Shown: piece by piece, positions 10,014 through 19,631 of the stretch
How the letters are laid out: each line of letters opens with the position of its first letter
Position numbering within the stretch: position 1 is the first letter of the stretch
Assembly (NCBI GenBank): GCA_039961675.1
Contig: JABRWC010000118.1
Coordinates: forward strand, 1-64,000
From: JABRWC01 sp039961675
Lineage (GTDB): Bacteria; Planctomycetota; Phycisphaerae; UBA1845; Fen-1342
Direction of reading: 5' to 3'
Length of the DNA: 64,000 nt
The notes under the pieces: model-generated
What the model was told of the DNA's origin: nothing
What the model saw: the letters and a program-made list of their open reading frames with translations, nothing else
The model's database searches: none
Program-made: the position numbers and the translations under genes

Positions 10014-13000
10014 TGGCCGTTCACGAGGTGGCTGCGCTTTCGAATACTCCACCCGAGGACATCGCGATCGTGGGAATGGCCAACCTGTTCCCCGGCTCCG
10101 ATACCCCTGCGCGTTTCTGGCAGAACATCCTCGACAAGCGCGAGTGCGTCTCCGACCCGCCGCGCGACTGGCAGCCGGAGTGTTTCTTTGACCCGACCGG
10201 TCGGCGCAAGGACCTCGCCTACACTGGGCGCGGCGGCTACCTGGGAGACCTGGCGCGTTTTGACCCGCTGAAGTTCGGCGTGATGCCCAGCAGCATGGAG
10301 GGCGCGGAGCCGGACCACTTTCTGGTGCTCAAGACCGCCGCGGCGGCGCTGCGCGACGCCGGCGTGCCCGAGGTCCCGCTCAACCGGCAGCGCTGCGGCG
10401 TGGTGCTGGGGCGCGGCGTGTTCCTGAACCGCGGCCTGTTCACCTGGATCATGCAGGGCTACATGGTCGACCAGGTGGTCGGGCTGCTGGCGCAGGTCAG
10501 CCCGGACACGCCGGCGGAGAAGCTGGCGCGAATCCGCGACGAGCTTTCGCGGAACATCCCGCCGTTCAACGCCGACACCGTGCCCGGCATGACGCATTGC
10601 GTGCTCACCGGGCGCATTGCCAACCGCTTCGACCTGAACGGGCCGGCGTACACGCTGGACGCGGCCTGCGCCTCGTCGCTGCTGGCGGCGGAGCACGGAG
10701 TTGAGATGCTGCGCAGCGGACGCTGCGACGCGGTGCTCGTCGGCGGCTCGCACGTGTCGAACCCGGGACTGGTGCAGCTCGCCTTCTGCCACCTCGGCGC
10801 GCTGAGCCGCAAGGGGTGCGTGGCGCCGTTCTCGGCCGATGCGGACGGCACGCTGCTCGGGCAGGGCTGCGGCGTGCTGGTGCTCAAGCGCCGCTCGGAC
10901 GCGGAGCGCGACGGCAACCGCATCTACGCGCTGATCAAGGCGGTCGGGCTATCGTCCGACGGCAACGGCGCCGGCTTGCTCGCGCCGCGGCAGGAAGGGC
11001 AGGAGATCGCCATCCGGCGCGCCTATGAGCGTGCCGGAATTTCGCCCGACACGATCGGGCTGATCGAAGCGCACGGAACGGGCATTCCGCTCGGCGACGC
11101 CACCGAACTGCGTTCGCTGAGCAGCGTGTTCGGCCCGCGCACCGGCGACCGGCCGACCGTCGCCATCGGCAGCGTGAAGTCGATGATCAGCCACCTGGTT
11201 CCGGCGGCCGGCTCGGCTTCGCTGATGAAGGTGGCCCTGTCGCTGTATCACCGGGTGCTGCCGCCGACGCTTCACGCGGAGCAGACCGACCCGAAGCTCG
11301 GCCTCGACGGCTCGCGGTTCTACGTGAACACGGCCGCGCGGCCTTGGATTCATTCTGGCGCGGGCGCTCCGCGGCGGGCCGGCATCAACGCCTTCGGCTT
11401 CGGCGGCAGCAACGCGCACGCGATCCTGGAGGAGTACGTGCCGGCCGACGAAAGCGCGCTGCGCCGCGTCGAGCCGGAGTGGCCGGCGGAACTGGTCGTC
11501 GTGGGGGCCGCCGACCGCGCCGGTCTGAAACGGCGCTGCGAGTCGCTCGCCTCGTGGTGCGAGTCGGCGGCGGAGGTGGGCCTGCTGGACATCGCCGCCG
11601 CGGCGTGCAAAGAGAGCGGCGCGACGCGCGCGGCGTTCGTGGCTCACAATCGCGAGGAGCTGGTCGGAAAGCTGCGGCACGCCGCCAAGCTGCTGGACGA
11701 GCCGAACCGGACGAAGATCCAGGACCGCAGCGGCATCTTCTGGTACGAGCAGCCGCTCGCGCGTCAGGGTCGCGTCGCGTTCGTGTTCCCGGGCGAAGGC
11801 TCGCAATACGTGAACATGCTCGCCGAGGTGGCGCTGCGCTTCCCCGAGGTGCGCCGCCAGTTCGACCTGACCGACCGCGCGTTCGCCCGCCGCACGGGCG
11901 GGCGGCTGCTCAGCCCGCTGATCTACCCGATCCCCGGCCGCGAGCAGCAGGCCGAGCACGAACTGATCCAGCTCGGCGGCGCCGTTACGTCCGTGACCGC
12001 CGCGGGCCGCGCACTGTTCGCCCTGTTGAGCTGGCTCGGCGTTCGGCCGGACGCCGTCCTCGGACACAGCAGCGGCGAGTTCGGCGCGCTGATGGCCGCG
12101 GGCGTGCTGCCAGCCGATGACGACGAACAATTGATCCGCGTCATTGCGGAGGGCGCCGAGTCTGCCGCCGAGATGGCCCGCTCCGACCTGGTTCCGCCGG
12201 CCGTGCTGACCTCCGTCGGAGGCACGCCGCGGACCGCGATCGATGCCGTGCTTGCGGCCTCCGGCGGCCGTTTGCGGGTGGCGATGGAGAACTGCCCGAA
12301 CCAGCTTGTGCTTGTGGGCGACGAGGAAGCGACGGCGGCGGCGCTGGACGGCCTGCGCGGCAAGGGCGGACTATGCGAGCGCCTGAGCTGGGGCCGGGCG
12401 TATCACACCGAATCGTTCCGGCCCGCCACGCGGTTCATCGACGCGTTCTTCCGATCCGTGGGGTTGCGCAGCCCGCGCATCGAGACCTGGTCCTGCGCCA
12501 GCGCCGCGAGGTTCCCGGCCGACCCCCAGGCGGTCCACGAACTCGCCGTGCGGCAGTGGTACTCGCCGGTGCGATTCGCGGACACCGTGAGAGCGATGCA
12601 TGCGGCGGGCGTGCGCGTGTTCGTCGAGGTCGGGCCGCGCGGAAATCTGTCGGCGTTCATAACCGACACGCTGACGGGCGAGCCGCACGCGGCGGTCCCG
12701 CTGGACCTGCCGCGGAAGAACGGCATCGAACAGCTTTGCCGCGCGCTGGGGATGCTCGTCGCGCACGGGGTGGGCGTGAAGCTCGAGAAGCTGTACGAGC
12801 GGCGCAGCCCGCGCCCGATGGACCTGAACGCCGCCCCGCCGAAGGTGAAACGCGACCCGATCCTGCCGCTGGAACTGCCGGAGCTGCGCGTCAGCCCGGC
12901 GATCGCGGCCGAGTTGAATACGCGCCCACGCGAGGCACAGCAAGCGACTGCCAGCCCCGCCGCGGAACGCGAGGGCACGATCGAACGGCGTTCGCGAGTC

Positions 13001-15319
13001 GCGGCATCTGCCGCTGCGGCGCCGGGGCCCGCGGTTTCGGCGCTCGCGCCAGCGGCGCGCCGAACGACCTCGCCGGCTGACGTGCCGGTGCCCGCGCGCG
13101 ACCGGGCGGTGATCGATTTTCAGCGGACGATGCGAGAATTTCTCGACGTTCAGCAGTCGATTCTGGCGCGCACGGCGCAACCGGCGCCGAAGCGCGCTGA
13201 ACCAGGCGGCAACGGCGACTCGAACGGACAGCCTGCGGGGCGCGCCCCGCAGGCGATCGCGGCAATGAGCGACCAGTTGGTTGCGCGGGCTCCGGCCGCG
13301 ACCGCCGTTTCGGACACGAGTCGCAGCGCGGCGCCCTCGCGGCCGGCTGGCGCGGCCACCGCCGCCGTCCCTGCCGCGCGCCGGCCGGAACAGGCCACGA
13401 CGGATCTGTCGGTCACCGCGCTGCCGTTCATCGAGACGGTGCTGACGCACGAGCCGGGCCTGAAGCTCGTCGCCGAGTGCGAGTTGGACGAGCGGCGTCA
13501 CCCGTACCTGCTCGACCACACGTTCTTTGGCCGGCCAGTGTCGGCCGTGAATCCGCAGCTTGCGGGGCTTCCCGTCGCGCCGCTGGCGTTTACGCTCGAA
13601 CTCGCCGCGGAAGCCGCGGTCAAGCTGAGCGGCGGGCGCATCGCCGCAATTCGTGACGTGCGCACGAGGGGCTGGCTGGCGCTGGACAAGTCCAGCCGCC
13701 GCGTGCGGATCGAAGCCGCCGCGCAGTCGGCGCGCGAGATACAGGTCACTGTCAGCGAGGCCGACAAGGAGGCGCTGAACAGCGAGATCATCAGCGCGGT
13801 GTTTGAGCTGGGCGATGCGCCGGCGCCGCTGGGCTCGCCGCGCGTGCCGGACCGCGCCGCGCAGCCCGCGCCGTGGGCCGGCGACGTGTACGGCAAGACG
13901 CTGTATCACGGGCCGGCGTTCGCGGGAATCGTGTCGGTTGAGCGCTGCGACTCCAGCGGCGTGCGCGCTCGCGTCCGTCAGCCCGCGCAGCCGATTTGCG
14001 GATTGGACGGACGCCCGCTCGAACTGGTCCTGCCTGTGGCGCTGTTGGATGTCGCGGCGCAGGTTCCGTCGCTGGTGAATGCGAACTGGTCGCTCGAGGA
14101 GCACTTCGTTCGCAACGTCTATCCCAACGGCTTCGAGCGGATGGAATGGGACCTGTCCGCCGGCGTGAATGAAGCTCTGTTGGCCGTGGCTCGCGTGGAC
14201 GGCGCCGGGGCGCAGCTCGCGTCCGACGTCGAGTTCATCGCCCCGGGCGGGCGGGTCGTGATGCGCGTCAGCGGGCGGACCGACCAGGTGGTCGAGTTTC
14301 CTTCGTGGGTCTACGGGGGATACCGGTTCCCGCGAACCATCACCGCCACGCGCGACATTACGGACGCGTTCGCGGCGCACTGTGACGCGAGCCACGTCAC
14401 GATCTGCGAGCTGATCCGCCCGGCCGATGCGATCCTGCTCGGCCGCATGTGGATTCAGGTGCTCGCGCGCCTGGCGCTCAGCGCGGACGAGCGGCGCGCG
14501 TTCGCCACGCGGGCGGGCACGCCGGTGGCGCTGGTGTCGTGGCTGCTGGGGCGGATTGCGGCGAAGGATGCGGTGCGTTGGCATATGCGGAAGACCGGCC
14601 AGAGACCGGTCCCCCAGTCCCAATCAACTGCGGCCGGTCAGAGACCGGCCCCCCAGTCCCAATCCACTGCGGCCGGTCAGAGACCGGCCCCCCAGTCCCA
14701 ATCAACTGCGGCCGGTCAGAGACCGGTCCCCCAGTCCCAATCAACAGAGACCGGTCAGGGACTGGACCGCCAGTCGGTCCCACAGAATTGCGCGCTGTGC
14801 CTGGCGGACGTGAGCATCGATACGGACGCCTTCGGCAAGCCGAGCGTGTCGCTTCCCCCCGGCTCGGCGGCACCGCTCATCAGCCTTGCGCACAAGGAGC
14901 TCTTCGCGGTCGCGCTGGCCGCGGACTCGACGCGCTTCGCGGGCGCCGGCATCGACCTTGAGCGACGCAAGCCGCTGGCGCCGGAGGTGCTCGCGGACGG
15001 CTTCGCCGACGCCGAACGGGCCGCGGTCGATGCCTGCGGCGTCGCGATCGGCGACCGCGACGCGGCGTTCGTCGCGGCGTGGGCGGCGAAAGAGGCGCTC
15101 GCCAAGGCGGTCGGTCGCGGGTTGCTCGGCGGGCCGCGAAACGTCGAAGTGCGGGCGATGGAAGCGCGCACCGGGCGCGTGTCGCTGGCGCTGCATGGCG
15201 AGCTTGCGTCGGCGGCCGTGGCGGTCGGCGGGCAGGCGCAGGCCGATGCGGTCTGGTGTGTGCGCGGCGAGCACGTGCTGGCGATGTGTCTGATCGAACG
15301 CGCCGGGCGGCGAGGGTAG
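10013..15319 (+). CDS. Type I synthase subunit: KS-AT-DH-phosphopantetheinyl transferase
   Basis: The ATG overlaps the stop of the upstream synthase by one base, so translation is probably coupled and the subunit is made in step. The product is about 1768 aa. It begins with a complete ketosynthase (about 15-440): Cys219 in LDAACASS, His354 in EAHGTG and His394 in MISHL, so it is not a chain-length factor lacking the cysteine. An acyltransferase follows (about 585-890; GEGSQ and GHSSGE with Ser686). Next is a low-complexity Ala/Pro linker, then a dehydratase-type hot-dog domain (His1169 in DHTFFGRP; YHGPAF near 1300). The C-terminus (about 1600-1760) is a Sfp-like 4'-phosphopantetheinyl transferase with GIDLERR and WAAKEALAKAVGRG. 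It would activate the ACPs of its own system. A 39-base tandem repeat codes for the linker before this last domain. Confidence 0.9.
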   Translation: MAVHEVAALSNTPPEDIAIVGMANLFPGSDTPARFWQNILDKRECVSDPPRDWQPECFFDPTGRRKDLAYTGRGGYLGDLARFDPLKFGVMPSSMEGAEPDHFLVLKTAAAALRDAGVPEVPLNRQRCGVVLGRGVFLNRGLFTWIMQGYMVDQVVGLLAQVSPDTPAEKLARIRDELSRNIPPFNADTVPGMTHCVLTGRIANRFDLNGPAYTLDAACASSLLAAEHGVEMLRSGRCDAVLVGGSHVSNPGLVQLAFCHLGALSRKGCVAPFSADADGTLLGQGCGVLVLKRRSDAERDGNRIYALIKAVGLSSDGNGAGLLAPRQEGQEIAIRRAYERAGISPDTIGLIEAHGTGIPLGDATELRSLSSVFGPRTGDRPTVAIGSVKSMISHLVPAAGSASLMKVALSLYHRVLPPTLHAEQTDPKLGLDGSRFYVNTAARPWIHSGAGAPRRAGINAFGFGGSNAHAILEEYVPADESALRRVEPEWPAELVVVGAADRAGLKRRCESLASWCESAAEVGLLDIAAAACKESGATRAAFVAHNREELVGKLRHAAKLLDEPNRTKIQDRSGIFWYEQPLARQGRVAFVFPGEGSQYVNMLAEVALRFPEVRRQFDLTDRAFARRTGGRLLSPLIYPIPGREQQAEHELIQLGGAVTSVTAAGRALFALLSWLGVRPDAVLGHSSGEFGALMAAGVLPADDDEQLIRVIAEGAESAAEMARSDLVPPAVLTSVGGTPRTAIDAVLAASGGRLRVAMENCPNQLVLVGDEEATAAALDGLRGKGGLCERLSWGRAYHTESFRPATRFIDAFFRSVGLRSPRIETWSCASAARFPADPQAVHELAVRQWYSPVRFADTVRAMHAAGVRVFVEVGPRGNLSAFITDTLTGEPHAAVPLDLPRKNGIEQLCRALGMLVAHGVGVKLEKLYERRSPRPMDLNAAPPKVKRDPILPLELPELRVSPAIAAELNTRPREAQQATASPAAEREGTIERRSRVAASAAAAPGPAVSALAPAARRTTSPADVPVPARDRAVIDFQRTMREFLDVQQSILARTAQPAPKRAEPGGNGDSNGQPAGRAPQAIAAMSDQLVARAPAATAVSDTSRSAAPSRPAGAATAAVPAARRPEQATTDLSVTALPFIETVLTHEPGLKLVAECELDERRHPYLLDHTFFGRPVSAVNPQLAGLPVAPLAFTLELAAEAAVKLSGGRIAAIRDVRTRGWLALDKSSRRVRIEAAAQSAREIQVTVSEADKEALNSEIISAVFELGDAPAPLGSPRVPDRAAQPAPWAGDVYGKTLYHGPAFAGIVSVERCDSSGVRARVRQPAQPICGLDGRPLELVLPVALLDVAAQVPSLVNANWSLEEHFVRNVYPNGFERMEWDLSAGVNEALLAVARVDGAGAQLASDVEFIAPGGRVVMRVSGRTDQVVEFPSWVYGGYRFPRTITATRDITDAFAAHCDASHVTICELIRPADAILLGRMWIQVLARLALSADERRAFATRAGTPVALVSWLLGRIAAKDAVRWHMRKTGQRPVPQSQSTAAGQRPAPQSQSTAAGQRPAPQSQSTAAGQRPVPQSQSTETGQGLDRQSVPQNCALCLADVSIDTDAFGKPSVSLPPGSAAPLISLAHKELFAVALAADSTRFAGAGIDLERRKPLAPEVLADGFADAERAAVDACGVAIGDRDAAFVAAWAAKEALAKAVGRGLLGGPRNVEVRAMEARTGRVSLALHGELASAAVAVGGQAQADAVWCVRGEHVLAMCLIERAGRRG
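14601..14756 (+). repeat. Four 39-base tandem repeats in the PPTase linker
   Basis: Copies begin at 14601, 14640, 14679 and 14718 and each encodes a 13-residue unit close to QRPVPQSQSTAAG. The core GAGACCGGTCCCC is the same motif found at 21133, 23719 and, slightly altered, 62088. The array therefore looks like an amplified copy of a dispersed genomic repeat captured in frame. Confidence 0.85.
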
Positions 15320-15324
15320 GCTGG

Positions 15325-16920
15325 ATGCGGACGTTCCTGATCGGTCTCGACGGCGCGACGTACACGATCCTCGACCACCTGGTCGCCGAGGGCGTGATGC
15401 CGAACCTGGCGCGCGTCTATCGCGAGGGAGCGCGCAGCGAGCTGACATCCACGCCGGTTCCGATCACGCCGCAGGCCTGGACCACGCTGGCGACGGGCCG
15501 GAACGCCGGGCAGCACGGATTCCATGACTTTGTGCGCTTCAAGCCCGGCCCGCACGGGCTCTTCCTGCACATCAACAACAGCCGCGACATCCACTGCGAA
15601 AGCCTCTGGCAGTGCGCCTCGCGCATGGGCCGGCGCGTCACGGTGCTGAACTGGATCGGCCTCGCGCCGCCGCAGCCGCTGAACGGCCACAGCATGCCGG
15701 GCTTCACGTCCGGCCGGCACCTGCGGCGATCGAGCTGGCCGGCGGACCTGTTCGACCGCCTGCGGCAGGTGGACGGTCTGGACGTAAACCTGCTGGGCAT
15801 GGACCTCGAGATCGAGCGGCAGGCGCTACAAGCCATGCCGCGCGAGCAATGGCTGGAGTGGATTCACCACCAGGTCGCCCGCGACCGGGTTTGGCAGCGC
15901 CTGTTCATCCACCTGGCCGAGCACGAGCCGAGCGACCTGACGGCGATGGTGATCGACGGGGTAGACAAGGTGCAGCACCTGGCGTACCGCTACCTCGACC
16001 CGGCCATGACGCCGCGCACGCCCGACGCGTGGGAGCGGCAGGTCATCGACGCGTGCCGCGCGTACTTTCGGCAGGTGGACGAGTTTCTCGGCCGTGTGCT
16101 GACGCTGGCGGGCGACTCCGCGCGCGTGTTTGTCGCGTCGGACCACGGATTCACCGCCTCGACGGAAATCTTCTACGTCAATCGCTGGCTGCACGAGCAG
16201 GGTTGGCTGCGCTGGAAAGGGGCCGTGGCGGAGGACGTCCGGCAGGTGCAGTACACGGAGCGCCTGGGCGACGACGCGAACGCGATCGACATCTCCGCGA
16301 GCCGCGCGTACACGCTGGCACCCAGCTCGAACGGCATACACGTGAACGTCCCGCCGCACGAGTACGACGCGTTCCGCGACGAGCTGATCGCGCGGCTGCT
16401 GGCGATCCGGGCGCCGGATGGCGGCGCCGTGATTCGCGCGGCGCGGAAGCGCGAGGATTGCCTGAGCGGCCCGCTGCTGGATCGCAACCCGGACGTGTTG
16501 CTGAGGCTCCGCGACTATGGTTTCGTCTCGGTGCTCAACGCCCGACAGTGGCTGGTGCCGCGCAGCGAACCGCTCGGCACGCACCACCCGCAGGGCGTGC
16601 TGCTGGGCGTCGGCCCGGGGATTCGCCGCGGCGCGCGATCGGAAAACCGCGACATCCTCGACGTGGCGCCGCTCCTGGCGTACAGCGTCGGGCTGGGGAT
16701 TCCACAGGAGTACGAGGGTCGCGTCCCCGCCGAGTTCTTCGAGCCGGCTTGGCTGGCCGAGAATCCGCCGGTGGTCGCCGCGGCCGCAACCGCGGCGGCG
16801 TGCGGCGCGGCGGTGCAGCAGCCGCGCGACAGCGACGACGACCTCGATGACGAGGAGCGCGCCATCATGCTCGACCGCCTGCGAAGTTTGGGATACATGG
16901 AGTCGGCGGGGGAGACGTGA
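15325..16920 (+). CDS. Alkaline-phosphatase-superfamily type I phosphodiesterase-like enzyme
   Basis: A 531-aa protein of the type I phosphodiesterase/nucleotide pyrophosphatase fold, without a signal peptide. LIGLDGAT at the N-terminus supplies the first metal-binding aspartate. ITPQAWTTLATG holds the candidate threonine nucleophile. VIDGVDKVQH, ASDHGF and GTHHPQG supply the other metal ligands. The C-terminus ends with DRLRSLGYMES, a motif shared with many planctomycete sulfatase-like proteins. It starts five bases after the previous stop, so it belongs to the lipid operon. The family hydrolyses or transfers phospho- and phosphono-esters; here it might place or remove a phosphate-linked head group on the lipid product, which is inference. 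A longer version starting upstream inside the neighbouring gene is unlikely, because the family signature begins at this ATG. Confidence 0.85.
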   Translation: MRTFLIGLDGATYTILDHLVAEGVMPNLARVYREGARSELTSTPVPITPQAWTTLATGRNAGQHGFHDFVRFKPGPHGLFLHINNSRDIHCESLWQCASRMGRRVTVLNWIGLAPPQPLNGHSMPGFTSGRHLRRSSWPADLFDRLRQVDGLDVNLLGMDLEIERQALQAMPREQWLEWIHHQVARDRVWQRLFIHLAEHEPSDLTAMVIDGVDKVQHLAYRYLDPAMTPRTPDAWERQVIDACRAYFRQVDEFLGRVLTLAGDSARVFVASDHGFTASTEIFYVNRWLHEQGWLRWKGAVAEDVRQVQYTERLGDDANAIDISASRAYTLAPSSNGIHVNVPPHEYDAFRDELIARLLAIRAPDGGAVIRAARKREDCLSGPLLDRNPDVLLRLRDYGFVSVLNARQWLVPRSEPLGTHHPQGVLLGVGPGIRRGARSENRDILDVAPLLAYSVGLGIPQEYEGRVPAEFFEPAWLAENPPVVAAAATAAACGAAVQQPRDSDDDLDDEERAIMLDRLRSLGYMESAGET

Positions 16921-17143
16921 AGGCAGTTACGAATTGCGATCAGCGAGGAACGAAACGCAACCGGAGCGATCGAGAAGTTGCGAGTTACGGGCGTCGAATT
17001 TCGAGTTACGAGTTGGGGATCACGAGCAGCGGGTTACAGCAGTTTGCGTCGAAGGACGAGTCTGAGGTGCGGACCGCGATGCGCGGTATCTGAACTCGTG
17101 CTTTGCTATCGCCGTTCGTAATCCCGCACGAGTTGGATTGAGA
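16921..17143 (+). repeat. Degenerate GAGTTACGAGTT-type repeats between operon genes
   Basis: This 223-base gap has lower GC than its surroundings and contains related segments: GTTACGAATTGCG, GTTGCGAGTTACGGG and CGAATTTCGAGTTACGAGTT. It looks like a decayed short-repeat element rather than a gene. No terminator-like hairpin is obvious, so transcription may continue through it. Confidence 0.45.
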
Positions 17144-19627
17144 ATGGTCGCGTCTGCCTTGACATGCCGACCGCCTGCCCCGCTCAGCGTCGGGCAGTTC
17201 CGCAGGATTGCCGAACGCGGCTTCGGCGACGGGCGGAACTCGTACGCCTATTGCTACGCCTGGTTCCGCGACCACCTGTACATCGGCACCAACCGCGACC
17301 TGCTGGTCCTGCTCAAGCAGCGGTTTCGCTTCGAGGTCCCGCTGGCCATCTGGCCCGTTCCGGTGCCCGAGAAGATCGACCCGCAAGACCTGTGCGCGGA
17401 GATTTGGCGCTATGCGCCCGCGTCGGGCGAGTGGGAGCGGGTCTTCAAGTCGGGCCTGGTCACCGGGCGGGAGAACCGCACCGTCCCGCTGGCCGCCGGC
17501 TTTCGCAACATGGCCGTCTTCCAGGGCCGCAGCGATCCTGCGCCCGCGATCTACACCATCCCGAGCTGCGGCTCGAACGGGCAGGGTGTGGTGCTGATGC
17601 GCTGCGCCGACGGCGAGACCTTCGAGGTCGTCAGCGAGCCCGGCATGGGCCTCGGAAACGACAACATCACCTCGTTCCGCGGCGTCATCGCGTTCAAGGG
17701 CCGCCTCTTCGCCACGCCCTCCGGCTCGCGCGGCGCGAACCCCAACGTCTCGCACCACGCCGCGATCCTGTGCAGCGACGATCCGGCAAGCGGCCGCTGG
17801 GAAGTCGCCAACCCGCTCTCGTTCGGCGACCCGACGAACCTCAGCATTCACGACATGGCGGTCTGCGGCGGATGGCTGTATGCGGGGACGATGAACGTCG
17901 CCGAGGGCTTCCAGGTCTGGAAGACCGACGCCGAGGGCGATCCGCCGTTTCACTGGACGCGTGTGCTGGACCACGGCGCCGAACGGGGCCCGTTCAACCA
18001 GGTCGTGGTCTCGATGTGCGAGTTCCGCGGCGACTTGTACGTCGGCAGCGGGATTCAGAACGGCGGTCACGATCGCATCCACAACGTCGGTCCGGCCGCG
18101 GGCGAGGTCATCCGCGTGCGCCCGGACGATTCGTGGGAGCTGTGCGTCGGCGACGCGCGCTGGACGCGGCACGGGCTGCGCGCCCCCGCCAGCGGCATGG
18201 GGCCGGGCTGGGACAACCCGTTCGCCGGCTACATCTGGCGGATGGTTGAACACGACGGCTGCCTCTACGTCGGCACGTTCGACTCGTCGACGTTCCTGCC
18301 CTTTGCGCAGATCGACCCGCACGCGGCGCAGCTCCTCGATCCGGCGACGATCCAGCGTTTCATGCAGGTCCGCGGCGGCGCCGAACTCTGGAGAACCAGC
18401 GACGGCGTGCGATGGACGGCCGTGACGCGCAACGGCTTCGGCAACCACTTCAACTATGGGATTCGGGCGCTGGTGTCTTCGCCGTACGGCCTGTTTGTCG
18501 GCACGGCGAACCCGTTCGGTCCGCAGGTAGCCGTCCGTTATCCCGGCGGCTTCCGCTATGAAGACAACCCGCGCGGCGGGATCGAGGTGTGGCACGGCGC
18601 GCCCCGAGACGGCGTTGTCGGCGACGCGGCCCCACTGAGCATCGACCTCACGCGCCAGCGCATCCGCATGGCAGGGCTGACGCACGCGGAATCTCGCGGT
18701 GCCGTCCGCAGGATCCCCGGCTGCGCGCCGGGACGGGTCGGCGCGGCCTCACCCGCGTCCCGACCCCGCCCCGTGCTCGACGCGCCGCTGGTGTTCGACC
18801 ACGCCACGGGCGCCGGCGCGGACGACTATCTCTGGGACCCGCTGTTGCGGCTGGCGCTTTCGAAGGAACTGAGCGACGGCGGCGCGTCCGTCGAGCAGGA
18901 GTTGGCCGAGTACTTCGGCGGTCCGCTCCGGAACGCCGGACTGTGGCTGAATTCGACCGACACGCCCGCTTCGGCGAGCGCGGCGCTGGTAACTGAAGTC
19001 GTGGCCCTGCTCTCCGAGTCGCCGGCGCCCGGCGCGGCGGCGCTGCTGATCGCGGGACGCGGCCTGGCGGGCCTCGTGCCCCTGGTGCGGCGCGCGCGGC
19101 CGGCGGACCGGCTCACGGCGCTGGCGCTCGATGCGCTCTCGCGTGAGGATGCCGCGCACGTCGCGGAGCACGCCGAGATTCGTCGCGGAAAGCCGTCGCG
19201 ATTCACGCTGCCGAAGGCGCGCTACGACGCGATCGTGTGGATCGAGGGGCCGGCGGTGGGCGATCGCCGCGAGACGCTGCGGCGGCTGGCGTGCGGACTG
19301 CGGCCGGGAGGAGTGCTCGCGGCGGCGGAACTGCTCGTCGAGGCGATCGAGGTCGTCGGCGGCCGCACGGGCGCTCCCGGCGGCGATCCGATCGGCGCGT
19401 TCCGGTCCGACCTGGAATCGGCCGGGTTCGAGATCGGGCGGGTGCTCGACGTGACCAGCGACGGGTGGTTGCGGATGTTCCGGCACAGCCGGCTGTACTT
19501 CGCGCTCCGCCTGCTCATGCACCAGATCGACCATGAGTTGCACGACGCGGCGCTGGCGGCGCTCCCGGGCGGGCGCGAGGCCGTTGCGGCGCACGTGTTG
19601 GTCTGCGCGCGTAAGAAAGGGGCCTGA
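17144..19627 (+). CDS. Beta-propeller protein fused to a degenerate methyltransferase domain
   Basis: An 827-aa protein of unknown function. The first about 500 residues show regularly spaced blade-like motifs: LYIGTN, LFATPSG, LYAGTM, LYVGSG, LYVGTF and LFVGTAN. Each is followed by a W- or D-rich strand, so this is probably a six- or seven-bladed propeller. From about residue 620 the sequence follows a class I SAM-methyltransferase order: a motif-I-like LLIAGRGLAG lacking the usual acidic/GCG signature, then YDAIVWIEG, LRPGGVLAAAE and ESAGFEIGRV. The SAM site therefore looks degenerate. No signal peptide is visible. It lies between the first phosphodiesterase and an intact methyltransferase (4-base gap), suggesting that the two act together. 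The ATG at 17144 is preferred over a TTG six bases upstream. The name rests on fold-like pattern only. Confidence 0.7.
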   Translation: MVASALTCRPPAPLSVGQFRRIAERGFGDGRNSYAYCYAWFRDHLYIGTNRDLLVLLKQRFRFEVPLAIWPVPVPEKIDPQDLCAEIWRYAPASGEWERVFKSGLVTGRENRTVPLAAGFRNMAVFQGRSDPAPAIYTIPSCGSNGQGVVLMRCADGETFEVVSEPGMGLGNDNITSFRGVIAFKGRLFATPSGSRGANPNVSHHAAILCSDDPASGRWEVANPLSFGDPTNLSIHDMAVCGGWLYAGTMNVAEGFQVWKTDAEGDPPFHWTRVLDHGAERGPFNQVVVSMCEFRGDLYVGSGIQNGGHDRIHNVGPAAGEVIRVRPDDSWELCVGDARWTRHGLRAPASGMGPGWDNPFAGYIWRMVEHDGCLYVGTFDSSTFLPFAQIDPHAAQLLDPATIQRFMQVRGGAELWRTSDGVRWTAVTRNGFGNHFNYGIRALVSSPYGLFVGTANPFGPQVAVRYPGGFRYEDNPRGGIEVWHGAPRDGVVGDAAPLSIDLTRQRIRMAGLTHAESRGAVRRIPGCAPGRVGAASPASRPRPVLDAPLVFDHATGAGADDYLWDPLLRLALSKELSDGGASVEQELAEYFGGPLRNAGLWLNSTDTPASASAALVTEVVALLSESPAPGAAALLIAGRGLAGLVPLVRRARPADRLTALALDALSREDAAHVAEHAEIRRGKPSRFTLPKARYDAIVWIEGPAVGDRRETLRRLACGLRPGGVLAAAELLVEAIEVVGGRTGAPGGDPIGAFRSDLESAGFEIGRVLDVTSDGWLRMFRHSRLYFALRLLMHQIDHELHDAALAALPGGREAVAAHVLVCARKKGA

Positions 19628-19631
19628 CGAC

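Noticed and set aside
10013..11450. Reading the second ketosynthase as a chain-length factor
   Set aside because: It keeps the active-site cysteine and both histidines, so it should be able to condense.
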